Of a stretch of DNA of 64,000 nt, positions 51,214 to 60,371 are shown piece after piece. The translations under genes and the position numbers were made by a program. The stretch is from Nevskia sp. (GTDB lineage: Bacteria > Pseudomonadota > Gammaproteobacteria > Nevskiales > Nevskiaceae). Positions within the stretch are counted from its first letter, which is position 1. Every line of letters starts with the position of its first letter. The stretch spans positions 124,001-188,000 of the forward strand of contig JALNYU010000005.1 in NCBI GenBank assembly GCA_023229645.1. Reading direction: 5' to 3'. The notes beneath the pieces are model-generated. The model was not told the origin of the DNA and did no database searches. It worked only from the letters and a program-made list of their open reading frames with translations.

Positions 51214-52704
51214 ATGAAGCAGTCGCTGTCACTCCGAACCGGCCTCGCGCTGACCATGACGCCTGCTCTGCAGCAGGCGATTCGTCTATTGCAACTTTCC
51301 AGCTTGGATCTGCAGCTTGAGATCCGGCAGGCGTTGGAATCCAATGTGATGCTGGAGGCCGACGGCGACGACGGCGAGCCGCAGAGCGTTGAGGAAGCGA
51401 TGGCCGAAACTGCCGAAGCGGCGGCGGTGGCGGTTGAGAACAGCGCCGCGGAAACGGTTATCGAAATCGGCGGCGAGAACGTCATCCCGGAAGACATGCC
51501 GGTCGATGCCGACTGGAACGACATCTACGACGGTTCGGGCCCCGGCAATACGCTATCCGGGAACAGTAACGACGACGAAGACAGCCTCCATGACTTCATG
51601 CAGGCTAATTTGCACGGCAGTCAGTCGCTGCGCGATCACTTGAATTGGCAGGCGAGCATCGCGCCATTCGATGAAGTTGATGCCGAAATTGCGCTGCATC
51701 TGATCGACACGATCAACGACGACGGTTATCTCGAAGATTGGGAAGGCGTGCGTGATCGTCTGGCAAGCACGCTGAATATCCCGATCTCGCGGATCGAGAC
51801 GGTGCTGTCATCGGTACAAGACTTCGACCCTTCCGGCGTTGGCGCCCGTGATTTGCCGGAGTGTCTGCGCCTGCAATTGCAGCAGTTTCCCGAGAAAACA
51901 CCGGGCTTAGCGGCGGCCTTTTCGATTCTAAAAGCGCCGATGCCGCTGCTGGCGCGGCACGACGTTCCCGCGCTGGCCAAAGTCACGGGCCTGTGCCAGG
52001 ATGACGTACAAGTCGGATTGCTGCTGGTGCAATCGCTGCAGCCGCATCCGGGACGGCCCTATCAGGCGCACGAAAGTGATTACATCGCACCCGATGTTTT
52101 CGTTTCCAAAAACAACGGCCGCTGGCGCGTGGCGCTGAATCCTGAGCACACGCCTCGGCTCCGCATTAACTCCCTGTATCAGGGCATGGTTAAACGCGCG
52201 GACACTTCGCGCGACCAGCTGACGATGAAGCAGCATCTGCAGGAAGCGCGTTACTTCATCAACTCACTCGAAGCCCGCAACGAAACCCTGCTGCGGGTTG
52301 CGCAGTGCATCATCGAAGAACAGCGCGCGTTTCTCGACTACGGCGAAGAAGCCATGCGGCCGCTGGTGCTGCGCGATGTTGCGGAGCAACTCGGCATCCA
52401 CGAATCCACCGTCTCCCGCGCAACAGCAAATAAATACATGCTGACGCCGCGCGGGCTTTATGAACTTAAGTACTTCTTTTCGAGTCATGTACAGACCATA
52501 GAAGGAGGAACCTGCTCAGCTACTGCCATACAGGCCATGATCAAACGTCTTGTTGCTAAGGAAGATCAAGCCAAGCCACTTTCCGACTCGACGCTCGCCG
52601 ATATGCTGCTGAAAGAGGGCATCCAGGTTGCGCGTCGCACGGTCGCCAAGTATCGCGAGGCTTTGCGGATCCCACCTTCGCACGAGCGCAAGCCGATCGG
52701 TTGA
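51214..52704 (+). CDS. rpoN: RNA polymerase sigma-54 factor
   Basis: Sigma factor for enhancer-dependent promoters, 496 residues. Region I is the Gln/Leu-rich N-terminus (LSLRTGLALTMTPALQQAIR). Region II is acidic. The core-binding domain follows, then the HTH with LGIHESTVSRATANKYM. The RpoN box ARRTVAKYRE lies near the C-terminus. It is followed by hpf and the PTS genes, the standard arrangement that gives the Ntr-PTS its name. Confidence 0.97.
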   Translation: MKQSLSLRTGLALTMTPALQQAIRLLQLSSLDLQLEIRQALESNVMLEADGDDGEPQSVEEAMAETAEAAAVAVENSAAETVIEIGGENVIPEDMPVDADWNDIYDGSGPGNTLSGNSNDDEDSLHDFMQANLHGSQSLRDHLNWQASIAPFDEVDAEIALHLIDTINDDGYLEDWEGVRDRLASTLNIPISRIETVLSSVQDFDPSGVGARDLPECLRLQLQQFPEKTPGLAAAFSILKAPMPLLARHDVPALAKVTGLCQDDVQVGLLLVQSLQPHPGRPYQAHESDYIAPDVFVSKNNGRWRVALNPEHTPRLRINSLYQGMVKRADTSRDQLTMKQHLQEARYFINSLEARNETLLRVAQCIIEEQRAFLDYGEEAMRPLVLRDVAEQLGIHESTVSRATANKYMLTPRGLYELKYFFSSHVQTIEGGTCSATAIQAMIKRLVAKEDQAKPLSDSTLADMLLKEGIQVARRTVAKYREALRIPPSHERKPIG

Positions 52705-52826
52705 GTCCCGCTCGGGCGTCCTTGGTAAAGCGCATGGCCTGAAACCTGCACCGCTATCAACCCAACCCTGCGCCCAATCGTACTGGCTGGGCCTCGGTAG
52801 GCTTTACGAAGAGAAGGAGTCTGCGA

Positions 52827-53156
52827 ATGAACCTGAATATTTCCGGTCACCATCTGGACCTCACCCCAGCATTGCGTACTTACGTCGCTGAAAAGCTGAA
52901 GCGCGTCGAGCGGCATTTTGATCACTTGATTGGCGCTGATGTCATTCTGTCGATGGATACCAAGCTGCAGCATAAAGCGGAAGCAACGCTGCACGCGCGC
53001 GGGGCTAATTTATACGCTGAGGCGATCGAGCAAGACATGTACGCCGCGATCGATGGTCTGATCGACAAGCTCGATCAGCAAACCCGGAAACTCAAGGACA
53101 AAGTTCGCGACCATCATGCGCGCGAAGGTGAGGCCCAGAAGCATTTGCTGAACTGA
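52827..53156 (+). CDS. hpf: Ribosome hibernation promoting factor, short form
   Basis: Binds the 30S decoding region and drives 100S dimers with RMF in stationary phase, 109 residues. The family sequence runs NLNISGHHLDLTPALRTYV, KADATLH-like HKAEATLHARGANLYAEA and EQDMYAAIDGLIDKLDQQTR. AAGGAG precedes the ATG. A terminator follows, separating it from ptsN. Confidence 0.96.
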   Translation: MNLNISGHHLDLTPALRTYVAEKLKRVERHFDHLIGADVILSMDTKLQHKAEATLHARGANLYAEAIEQDMYAAIDGLIDKLDQQTRKLKDKVRDHHAREGEAQKHLLN

Positions 53157-53213
53157 TCTTCAGCATCATCCGGACTTGTGACGCACTGCAGCGTTACACT
53201 ATCCAGGATACCG

Positions 53214-53247
53214 ACGCGACCTAGCTTAAAACGCTAGGTCGCGTTTT
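53214..53247 (+). terminator. Intrinsic terminator after hpf
   Basis: A 12-bp perfect stem ACGCGACCTAGC/GCTAGGTCGCGT with a 7-base loop, followed by TTT. ptsN starts 41 bases later, so the ptsN operon must rely on read-through or a promoter inside or near this element. Confidence 0.85.
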
Positions 53248-53287
53248 AACCATCCTCCGGAATGCTCTGCGCAGCGATCAAAACTCT

Positions 53288-53734
53288 ATGAAACTTCAGG
53301 AAATTCTCACAACCACGCGCGTTGCCAGCGGCGTCGCCGTTACCAGCAAAAAACGCGCACTGGAAGAAATCGCGAAATTGCTCGCGCTCGGCACCCCCAG
53401 CGTTAGCCACGCCGAAATCCTCAACAGCCTCGCTGGCCGCGAAAAACTCGGCAGCACCGGGCTCGGTCACGGCGTCGCCATTCCGCACGGGCGCCTCGGT
53501 GGCATTAGCACCAGCGTCGGCGCTTTTGTGCGCCTGAAGCACCCTGTTGATTACGACACTCACGACGGCCAGCCAGTCGACCTCATCTTTGGTTTGCTCG
53601 TGCCGCAGAACGCGACCAGTGAACATCTGCAGCATCTCGCCGCAATCGCCGAAAAATTCTCTGACGAAGATTTCTGCGGCCGCGTTCACGCGGCGAAAGA
53701 CGATGCTGCTCTACACGCGCTGCTGACCGCCTGA
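53288..53734 (+). CDS. ptsN: PTS EIIA-Ntr
   Basis: Nitrogen-PTS regulatory EIIA, 148 residues, the output protein of the NPr-type phosphate chain, affecting potassium and nitrogen control. The phosphorylated residue is His67 in GHGVAIPHGRLGG. The rest matches the mannitol/fructose EIIA fold. Only 14 bases separate it from hprK. Confidence 0.95.
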   Translation: MKLQEILTTTRVASGVAVTSKKRALEEIAKLLALGTPSVSHAEILNSLAGREKLGSTGLGHGVAIPHGRLGGISTSVGAFVRLKHPVDYDTHDGQPVDLIFGLLVPQNATSEHLQHLAAIAEKFSDEDFCGRVHAAKDDAALHALLTA

Positions 53735-53748
53735 AACCTGCTGAACCG

Positions 53749-54330
53749 GTGACCGCAGCATCGGCAGCGAGCCTCACCGGACACGGCGTTTTTCTCGAAG
53801 TCGAGGGCCTCGGCATTTATCTGCGTGGCGCCAGCGGCGTCGGTAAAAGCGAGCTCGGGCTGGAACTGGTCTCCCGCGGCCATAAGCTGATCGCTGATGA
53901 TGCGATCGAATTCATCCGCGCGGATTCCAGCGTCGTCGGCCGCTGCCCGGCGCTGCTCGAAGGTTTTATTGAAGTGCGCGGTCTCGGCATCCTCAATGTT
54001 CGGCGCGTGTTTGGTGACGCTGCGGTGGTGCCCAGCGCGGCCTTGGATTTGATTATCGATCTCGGTGTACGTGGCGATCCAACGCCGGACGAACGTCTCT
54101 ACGGTCGCCGTGGCCGCAGTCTTATGCTCGGTATCGCGATCGACGAAATCTCGCTGCCGCGGCGGGTCGGGCATAATCTCGCGGTGCTGGTCGAGGCCGC
54201 ATGTCGTGACCATCGGCTTCGGCAAGCGGGCTATAACGCCTGCGACGATTTGGTCGCACGCCAAGCCCGCGCCATGCAGCATGCGGCGGAGACGCCGCAT
54301 CAAACGGATACTTCGAGCGAACACACTTAG
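53749..54330 (+). CDS. hprK: HPr kinase/phosphorylase, kinase domain only
   Basis: Phosphorylates HPr on a serine (and reverses this). Starts with GTG; 193 residues instead of about 310. The N-terminal MurF-like domain is absent and ptsN occupies the space, so this is a genuine short form as in alphaproteobacteria, not a missed start. Present are the catalytic His12 (TGHGVFLEV), P-loop GASGVGKS (27-34), Asp50-Asp51, the HprK signature EVRGLGILNVRRVFG (75-89) and the EISLPRRVGHNLAVLVE loop. Its substrate HPr in this operon keeps the matching serine. Confidence 0.9.
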   Translation: MTAASAASLTGHGVFLEVEGLGIYLRGASGVGKSELGLELVSRGHKLIADDAIEFIRADSSVVGRCPALLEGFIEVRGLGILNVRRVFGDAAVVPSAALDLIIDLGVRGDPTPDERLYGRRGRSLMLGIAIDEISLPRRVGHNLAVLVEAACRDHRLRQAGYNACDDLVARQARAMQHAAETPHQTDTSSEHT

Positions 54331-54332
54331 AT

Positions 54333-55193
54333 ATGCGGCTCGTCATCGTCAGCGGTCTCTCCGGTGCCGGCAAAACCGTGGCCCTCAAGCAATACGAGGA
54401 CCTCGGTTATTACTGCATCGATAATATTCCGCTCGATTTAGTGCAGCCGTTACTGGCGCACGCCGTCGCCAATCCCGGCCCGCGCTACAGCCTCCTGGCG
54501 GTGGGACTTGACGCCCGTTGCGATCCGCGCGAAATCGAACATTTTCCGGCCGTGCTCGATGCCCTACGGGCGCAGCGTATCGATGTTCGCGTGCTGTTTC
54601 TGACCGCTGAAGATAGCGTGATCCTGCGGCGCTACAACGAGACCCGACGCCGGCACCCGTTATCGAGCCCGGAAATTTCGCTGCTCGATGCGATCCGGCT
54701 CGAACGCAAGCTGCTCAAGCCGGTGGCGGATCTGGCAGACGTGCCGCTCGATACCTCGCACATGAATTTGCACGAGCTGCGCGCCGCGATCGGTGCCCGG
54801 TTACCGGAAGTCGGGGCCGGCAAGCTCGCGTTGCTCCTGCTGTCGTTCGGCTTTAAAAATGGCAGCCCCGAAGGCGCCGATTTCGTATTTGACGTGCGCT
54901 GTCTGCCGAACCCACATTGGGTGCCGGAGCTACGGCAGCTGTCTGGCCGCGACGAAGCGGTTATCGATTACCTCGACACCCATACCGTCGTGCTCGAATT
55001 ATTTACCGATATCAAACGGTTTCTGGAACGCTGGCTGCCAGCGTTTCAAGCTCAGGATCGGGCCTACATTACCGTTGCAGTTGGCTGCACTGGGGGGCAG
55101 CACCGCTCGGTTTATTTGGTCGAGAAGCTGGCGCCGGTATTTCGCGAGCGGTATGAACAGGTGGTGGTACGCCACCGGGAACTGGGTCTATGA
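54333..55193 (+). CDS. rapZ: RNase adapter protein RapZ
   Basis: A 286-residue P-loop protein (YvcJ family) that in E. coli binds small RNAs and steers RNase E to GlmZ to control glucosamine-6-phosphate synthesis. The Walker A is SGLSGAGKTVALKQYED. The C-terminal domain has TVAVGCTGGQHRSVYLVEKL, the RNA/metabolite-binding part. It begins 2 bases after hprK and overlaps the next gene by 4. Confidence 0.96.
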   Translation: MRLVIVSGLSGAGKTVALKQYEDLGYYCIDNIPLDLVQPLLAHAVANPGPRYSLLAVGLDARCDPREIEHFPAVLDALRAQRIDVRVLFLTAEDSVILRRYNETRRRHPLSSPEISLLDAIRLERKLLKPVADLADVPLDTSHMNLHELRAAIGARLPEVGAGKLALLLLSFGFKNGSPEGADFVFDVRCLPNPHWVPELRQLSGRDEAVIDYLDTHTVVLELFTDIKRFLERWLPAFQAQDRAYITVAVGCTGGQHRSVYLVEKLAPVFRERYEQVVVRHRELGL

Positions 55194-55636
55194 GCGTCGG
55201 CGTGCTGATCGTCACCCACGGCAAACTCGGCCAGCATTTGGTCGAAACGATGAGAGACATGCTCGGCGGGCTGCCGCTGCAGACGGATGTCTTGGAAGTC
55301 CGCCGCGTGCAAGCAACCGAACCCTTGTTATTACAGGGGCAGCGGATGATTGAGCGCCTCGCCAATAACGACGGCGTGCTGATTTTGACCGACGCCTACG
55401 GCTCGACGCCGAGCAATATCGCCCAGCGCCTTGCCGAAGCCGCGCGAACGGAGCTGGTTGCAGGGATCAACCTGCCGATGCTGGTCAAAATTTTTAATTA
55501 TCCGCAGCTGGATCTCGCGGCGATGGCGCGCGCCGCCGTCGAAGGCGGGCAGCGTGGCATTGTCGTTTGCCCGCGAGACAACGCGCCGATTGTGGCGCCG
55601 CCGACCGCGGCCAAATCAACTGAACAGCAGGGCTGA
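55190..55636 (+). CDS. PTS EIIA, mannose family
   Basis: A 148-residue EIIA of the mannose/sorbose class. The phosphorylated residue is His10 in LIVTHGKLGQHLV. Conserved LTDAYGSTPSNIAQRLA and AGINLPMLVKI follow. No EIIB, EIIC or EIID gene is present, so it is likely a regulator rather than part of a sugar transporter. This matches the soluble PTS of betaproteobacteria and Xanthomonadales. Confidence 0.92.
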   Translation: MSVGVLIVTHGKLGQHLVETMRDMLGGLPLQTDVLEVRRVQATEPLLLQGQRMIERLANNDGVLILTDAYGSTPSNIAQRLAEAARTELVAGINLPMLVKIFNYPQLDLAAMARAAVEGGQRGIVVCPRDNAPIVAPPTAAKSTEQQG

Positions 55637-55640
55637 GTTT

Positions 55641-55919
55641 ATGAGCACCGTCACCGAAAGAACCGTTCCGATCGTCAACCGCCTCGGTTTGCATGCGCGT
55701 GCCGCTGCCAAGTTGGTGACGCTGGCCGCGAAATATCACGCCGAGGTCCAAGTTTCGAAAGACGGCAAGGTTGTCAGCGGTAAAAGCATCATGGGCGTCA
55801 TGATGTTGGCCGCTGCGCAAGGCAGCTTGATCACGCTGCGCGCCGAAGGCGACGACGCCGTGGAAGCGGTCGCCGCACTGGCGTTGTTGATCGCGAATCG
55901 GTTTGATGAAGAAGCATAG
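55641..55919 (+). CDS. ptsH: Phosphocarrier protein HPr
   Basis: A 92-residue HPr. The start at 55641 is chosen by homology and lies 4 bases after the EIIA gene. The EI-dependent site is His18 (GLHARAAAKL); the HprK site is Ser49 in GKSIMGVMML. The spacing between the two equals that of Bacillus HPr, so both modes of phosphorylation look possible. Confidence 0.95.
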   Translation: MSTVTERTVPIVNRLGLHARAAAKLVTLAAKYHAEVQVSKDGKVVSGKSIMGVMMLAAAQGSLITLRAEGDDAVEAVAALALLIANRFDEEA

Positions 55920-55973
55920 CGATGCGCCGCCGCGCCGAACGCCCGCGGCTATGAGCCGCCGAGGACAAAGCCG

Positions 55974-57701
55974 ATGAGCTTTTGGTTATCGGGTATCGGG
56001 GTTTCACGCGGCATCGCGATCGGGCGCGTGCAGAAACTACACGGGGGTGATCTTGAGATTCCGGAATACACGCTCGGCGCGCACGAAGTCGGGCATGAAA
56101 TAACGCGCTTCTACGGCGCCCAACAGCGCGCCAAAGAACAGCTGCACGATATCCGCGACCAAATTCCGGGCGGCGCGCCGGCTGAAATTGCCGCGTTTAT
56201 CGACACCCATTTATTGATGCTCGACGACCGCTCGTTGACCGACGCCGTCGCCACAATGATTCGCAGCCACAACATCAACGCCGAGGCCGCGCTGCGCCGC
56301 CAGCGGGACGCCTTGGTCGCCGCGTTTGAGCAGATGGACGACGCCTACCTGCGCTCGCGCAAAGACGACGTTCAGCACGTTGCTGCGCGCATTCTGCGTA
56401 TTCTGATGAAGCAGGAGCGGAGCCTGCCGGCCGGCAGCGCAGCGGTGGCCGCCGAGCCGAACGTGATCGTCGCCGATGACATCACGCCGGCCGACATCAT
56501 CCTGCTGGCGCAGCAGGGCGTGGCGGCGTTCATCACCGAATACGGCGGCCCGCTGTCGCATACCGCGATTCTGGCGCGCTCGTACAGCATTCCGGCGATC
56601 GTCGGCCTGCACGGCGCGCGGCGACTACTGCGCGACGGCGAAACGATCATCGTCGACGGTGATCTCGGCCATGCGCTCGCTGATCCGGATGCCCAGGCGC
56701 TGGCCTTTTTCCGCGATAAACGCAGTGGTCAGCTCGCGCAACGGGCGGCGTTATCGGGTCTCCGGCATAAGCCGGCGATTTCACGTGATGGCATCAAAAT
56801 TCGGCTGCTGGCGAATATCGAACTCAGCGAAGACGCTGCCCACGCAGCCGAACTCGGCGCGGAGGGCGTCGGCCTGTATCGCACTGAGTTTCTGTATATG
56901 AACCGGCAGGGGCTGCCATCTGAAGACGAGCAATATGAGGCCTACGCCCGGGTTGCCGCCGCGGTGAAAGGGCCGATCACCATCCGCACGCTAGATCTCG
57001 GTGCCGATAAGCAGGTCGACTCTGGCAGCCGACAAGGTCCAACGCCGAATAATCCAGCACTGGGTTTGCGCGCGATACGGCTTTGTTTGAAGGAGCCGGA
57101 GCTGTTCCGCACCCAGGTGCGTGCGCTGCTGCGCGCTTCCGCGCACGGCGACGTTCACATCATGCTGCCGATGATTTCCAGCACACAGGAATTCCGCCAA
57201 GCGCAGCAATTTATCGAAGCGACGCGGCAGCAGTTAATTGCCGAAGGCCACCGATTCGAACGCGAGATCCCGGTCGGCGCGATGATCGAAGTGCCGGCGG
57301 CGGCGCTCGCTGCGCCGTGGTTAGCGCGCTACGCGAGCTTTTTCTCGATCGGCACCAATGATTTGATCCAGTACACGCTGGCGATTGACCGCGTCGACGA
57401 CGAAGTTAATTATCTTTACGACCCCTTGCATCCGGCGGTGCTGCAACTCATTCGGATGACGATTGAAGCCGGCGACAACGCCAAGATTCCGGTTGCGATG
57501 TGCGGCGAAATGGCCGGCGATCCGCGTTATACCCGGCTGCTGCTGGGCTTGGGCTTAACCGAGTTTTCGATGCACCCGGCCAGCGTGCTCGAAGTTAAGC
57601 GCATCATTATGGAATCGGATATTGGCGCGCTGCGAGAAGAAGTTGGCCGCCTGCTGATATCGGGCGATGCACATGCTGCCGAAGCCTTGGTCGGCGCCTG
57701 A
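55974..57701 (+). CDS. ptsI: PTS enzyme I
   Basis: Autophosphorylates with phosphoenolpyruvate and passes the phosphate to HPr, 575 residues. The phospho-His is His196 in GGPLSHTAILARS; the C-terminal PEP site has Cys510 in MCGEMAGD. Other blocks are LGAEGVGLYRTEFLYMNR and LDLGADKQ. There is no N-terminal GAF domain, so it is the plain EI rather than EI-Ntr (PtsP), even though ptsN is in the operon. It converges on cysZ with 22 bases between and no visible terminator. Confidence 0.96.
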   Translation: MSFWLSGIGVSRGIAIGRVQKLHGGDLEIPEYTLGAHEVGHEITRFYGAQQRAKEQLHDIRDQIPGGAPAEIAAFIDTHLLMLDDRSLTDAVATMIRSHNINAEAALRRQRDALVAAFEQMDDAYLRSRKDDVQHVAARILRILMKQERSLPAGSAAVAAEPNVIVADDITPADIILLAQQGVAAFITEYGGPLSHTAILARSYSIPAIVGLHGARRLLRDGETIIVDGDLGHALADPDAQALAFFRDKRSGQLAQRAALSGLRHKPAISRDGIKIRLLANIELSEDAAHAAELGAEGVGLYRTEFLYMNRQGLPSEDEQYEAYARVAAAVKGPITIRTLDLGADKQVDSGSRQGPTPNNPALGLRAIRLCLKEPELFRTQVRALLRASAHGDVHIMLPMISSTQEFRQAQQFIEATRQQLIAEGHRFEREIPVGAMIEVPAAALAAPWLARYASFFSIGTNDLIQYTLAIDRVDDEVNYLYDPLHPAVLQLIRMTIEAGDNAKIPVAMCGEMAGDPRYTRLLLGLGLTEFSMHPASVLEVKRIIMESDIGALREEVGRLLISGDAHAAEALVGA

Positions 57702-57723
57702 TTCGGCGCCCTGCAGCCTACGC

Positions 57724-58497
57724 TCAACCTTGGTAATTCTTGCCGTGCGAACGCCATTGCGGCTCATCCAGCAGCAACGAATCGCTTTGCCGTTCTTGGC
57801 GCAGCTTCTGTAGCTCAGTTAAGCCAAGATGAATGAAGCTGAGCCCGGAATACACTGGAGAAACCAAGTTCACTAGTGGAATCAACTGCAAAATTGCGGC
57901 GACAACGCCAAGCCCGAATAGCTGCGGCCCGGCGCGGCGTTTAACTTCACGGTACTCGTCGGCAGTGGCGTGTTCGGCTAGCGCGTCGTAGCGGAACATC
58001 ACCGTGTTGAGATACGCGTTCAGCAAGATCGGTAGGAAAGCCGCGACTGGCAAAATCAGCCATAGCGGCAGCAGCAGCAGCCACAGCGCGAGATAAGCCA
58101 GCAATGCCGCGCAGCTGTTCCAAAGGCCGCCGAGGAAGCTGCCACCCTTTTCCCGCCAAAGTTCGGGATAATCTTGCTCGGCAACGCGATTGATCAAAAT
58201 CGGCATCGCAATCACCGCGGTGATGAAAACTGCGGTTAGCACCACCAGCGTCGGCATCAAGATCAGCAATATGATTAAGGCCGCAGAGCCGACGATCCAG
58301 CCGATGCCGTATTCGACGAGGAAATCACGAACCGGCGTCAGCGCGGTTACGGTGTCGAGCGTTGTCAGCATCCAGCCCCAAAACAGGTAAATCAACACGC
58401 CCCATAGCAACATCGAGCCGAGCAAAGGCCAGAGCACGAGGCCGAAGATCCGGCCTCGGAACAGGCTACGTGTTGCGGCGGTGAGCGCGTCGATCAT
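57724..58497 (-). CDS. cysZ: CysZ/EI24-like inner-membrane protein (putative sulfate transporter)
   Basis: A 257-residue membrane protein with about four long hydrophobic segments. N-terminal DALTAATRSLFRGRIFGLVL and central RVAEQDYPELWREKGGSFLG fit the CysZ/EI24 family. CysZ takes up sulfate for cysteine synthesis in E. coli. No cys genes are adjacent, so the substrate is an inference. It ends the topA-tsaC-hemF-oxyR run, 18 bases after oxyR. Confidence 0.82.
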   Translation of the reverse strand: MIDALTAATRSLFRGRIFGLVLWPLLGSMLLWGVLIYLFWGWMLTTLDTVTALTPVRDFLVEYGIGWIVGSAALIILLILMPTLVVLTAVFITAVIAMPILINRVAEQDYPELWREKGGSFLGGLWNSCAALLAYLALWLLLLPLWLILPVAAFLPILLNAYLNTVMFRYDALAEHATADEYREVKRRAGPQLFGLGVVAAILQLIPLVNLVSPVYSGLSFIHLGLTELQKLRQERQSDSLLLDEPQWRSHGKNYQG

Positions 58498-58515
58498 CGC
58501 GAGCGCAAACCGGGC

Positions 58516-59457
58516 TTACGGGTAGTGCTGCGCTTCGGATTCAGGCAGCAGGCTGACACCACGCAGCTCGCTCGCCAGAATCGCATCGCGAAGTACGCGC
58601 ACCGCCTGCACCCGCGGGAAGCTGCGGCGCCAGACCATGCCGATGTGTCGCGATGGCACCGGCGCGGCAAACGGCACCGTCGGTAACGGTTTCGGCTCGC
58701 TGCGCTGGTTGGCGACGGCACCGCGCGGCAGCACCGTAATGCCGAGCCCACTGCCGACCATGTAGCGTATCGTTTCGATACTGCTGCCGGTATGCGGCCG
58801 CGGACCATCGCCTTCGGCGTCAACGCATTTTGGGCAGGCGGCAATTACCTGATCGCGGAAACAATGGCCGGGTCCCAGCAGCAACAAGTGCTCTTCGGCC
58901 AGCTTTTTTGCTGGCAAATTGGGCAGGCTGGCCCAGCGATGGCCGGGCGATAGCACGACGACAAAGTCTTCGTCGTACAGCGGCCAGGCTGATAAACCTT
59001 GTAGGTCGATCGGCAGTGCGACCAGCGCGACATCAAGCTCGTTATCGCGCAGTTGCTCCAGCAGCACGCCGGTAAAGTTTTCTTCGATCACCAACGGCAT
59101 TAGCGGTGCGCTTTCGCGCAGCAACGGGATCAGGCTGGGTAGCACGTACGGCCCGACGGTGTAGATCGCGCCGAGCCGCAGCGGCCCGACCAGTTCATCT
59201 TTGCCTTCGCGGGCGATGTCTTCGACGCGCTTGGCCTCGGCCAATACGCGCCGCGCCTGCTCGATGATGCGAACCCCAACGGATGTCGGCTTTGCCTCAC
59301 CGCGAATGCGCTCGAACAACGTTACGCCCAGTTCTTCCTCGAGTTTCTTCAGCGCCACCGACAACGTCGGCTGCGACACGAATGAGCGCTCGGCGGCGCG
59401 CGAAAAATGCCGTTCTTTATCGAGATTAACCAGGTAACGAAGTTCGGTAAGAGTCAT
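58516..59457 (-). CDS. oxyR: Hydrogen peroxide-sensing LysR regulator OxyR
   Basis: A 313-residue LysR-type activator. The N-terminal HTH is MTLTELRYLVNLDKERHFSR onward. The redox pair is Cys199 and Cys208 in GHCFRDQVIAAC, at exactly the E. coli numbering; an extra Cys211 follows. The ATG overlaps the hemF stop by 4 bases, so oxyR is translated in the hemF operon. An internal promoter may exist but none is obvious. A clear OxyR, not merely a LysR relative. Confidence 0.94.
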   Translation of the reverse strand: MTLTELRYLVNLDKERHFSRAAERSFVSQPTLSVALKKLEEELGVTLFERIRGEAKPTSVGVRIIEQARRVLAEAKRVEDIAREGKDELVGPLRLGAIYTVGPYVLPSLIPLLRESAPLMPLVIEENFTGVLLEQLRDNELDVALVALPIDLQGLSAWPLYDEDFVVVLSPGHRWASLPNLPAKKLAEEHLLLLGPGHCFRDQVIAACPKCVDAEGDGPRPHTGSSIETIRYMVGSGLGITVLPRGAVANQRSEPKPLPTVPFAAPVPSRHIGMVWRRSFPRVQAVRVLRDAILASELRGVSLLPESEAQHYP

Positions 59458-60371
59458 AGCCAATCCTGTGGCTTTAGGAAGCGTTCGTAAAGCGCGGCTT
59501 CCGGCGATCCGGGTTGCGGTGCATACGCGTATTGCCAACTTACGAGCGGCGGCATCGACATCAAAATTGATTCGATGCGGCCATTACTCTGCAAGCCGAA
59601 TAGCGTGCCGCGGTCCCAGACCAAGTTGAATTCGACGTAGCGTCCGCGACGGTACAGCTGCCAGTCGCGTTCGCGTTGTTGATACGGGGTTGCGAGTCGA
59701 CGTTCGACGATCGGCAAATACGCCGGGACGAAATGATCACCGACGCTACGGGTGAGTGCAAAAGCTTGTTCGAAGCCGCCCTGGCTCCAATCGTCGTAAA
59801 ACAGACCGCCAATGCCGCGCGGTTCCTGCCGGTGTTTGAGATAAAAGTAGTCGTCGCACTGGCGCTTGAGGCGCGGAAAAACCTCGGCGCCAAACGGCGC
59901 GCAAGCCGCGTGCGCCTGCTGGTGCCAATGGCGCGCATCGTCGTCGAAGCCGTAGTACGGGGTTAGATCGAAGCCGCCACCGAACCACCAGATCGGTTCC
60001 GCGCGAGGCGCTTCGGCGATCAGGAAACGCACGTTCATGTGCGAGGTCGGCACGTACGGGTTGCGCGGGTGGATGACCAGCGACACGCCCATCGCGCGGA
60101 ATCCGCGGCCCGCCAATTCCGGTCGCGCTGCGGTAGCGGCGCTCGGTAGGCGGGTGCCGGTGATGTTCGAGAAATTGACGCCTGCGCGCTCGAACACGGC
60201 GCCGTCGGCGAGCACGCGCGACTCCCCGCCACCGCCTTCGTCGCGCGTCCAGACGTCGTGCAGAAAGCGACCGCCGTCGATCGCCTCCAGCGCACTGCAA
60301 ATATTGTTTTGCAAGCCGCGCAGATAGGTCTCAACGGCTTGGCTGTCGGGTGCTGGAGTCATGGTTGTCAT
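59454..60371 (-). CDS. hemF: Oxygen-dependent coproporphyrinogen III oxidase
   Basis: Aerobic heme-pathway enzyme, 305 residues. The ATG at 60371 overlaps the tsaC stop (ATGA). Landmarks are GVNFSNITGTRLP-like VNFSN, PRNPYVPTSHMNVRFL, WWFGGGFDLTPYYGFDDD and the signature YCDDYFYLKHRQEPRGIGG-type stretch (here CDDYFYLKHRQEPRGIGG). YVEFNLVWDRGTLFGLQ precedes the C-terminus. All conserved regions are present. Confidence 0.96.
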   Translation of the reverse strand: MTTMTPAPDSQAVETYLRGLQNNICSALEAIDGGRFLHDVWTRDEGGGGESRVLADGAVFERAGVNFSNITGTRLPSAATAARPELAGRGFRAMGVSLVIHPRNPYVPTSHMNVRFLIAEAPRAEPIWWFGGGFDLTPYYGFDDDARHWHQQAHAACAPFGAEVFPRLKRQCDDYFYLKHRQEPRGIGGLFYDDWSQGGFEQAFALTRSVGDHFVPAYLPIVERRLATPYQQRERDWQLYRRGRYVEFNLVWDRGTLFGLQSNGRIESILMSMPPLVSWQYAYAPQPGSPEAALYERFLKPQDWL

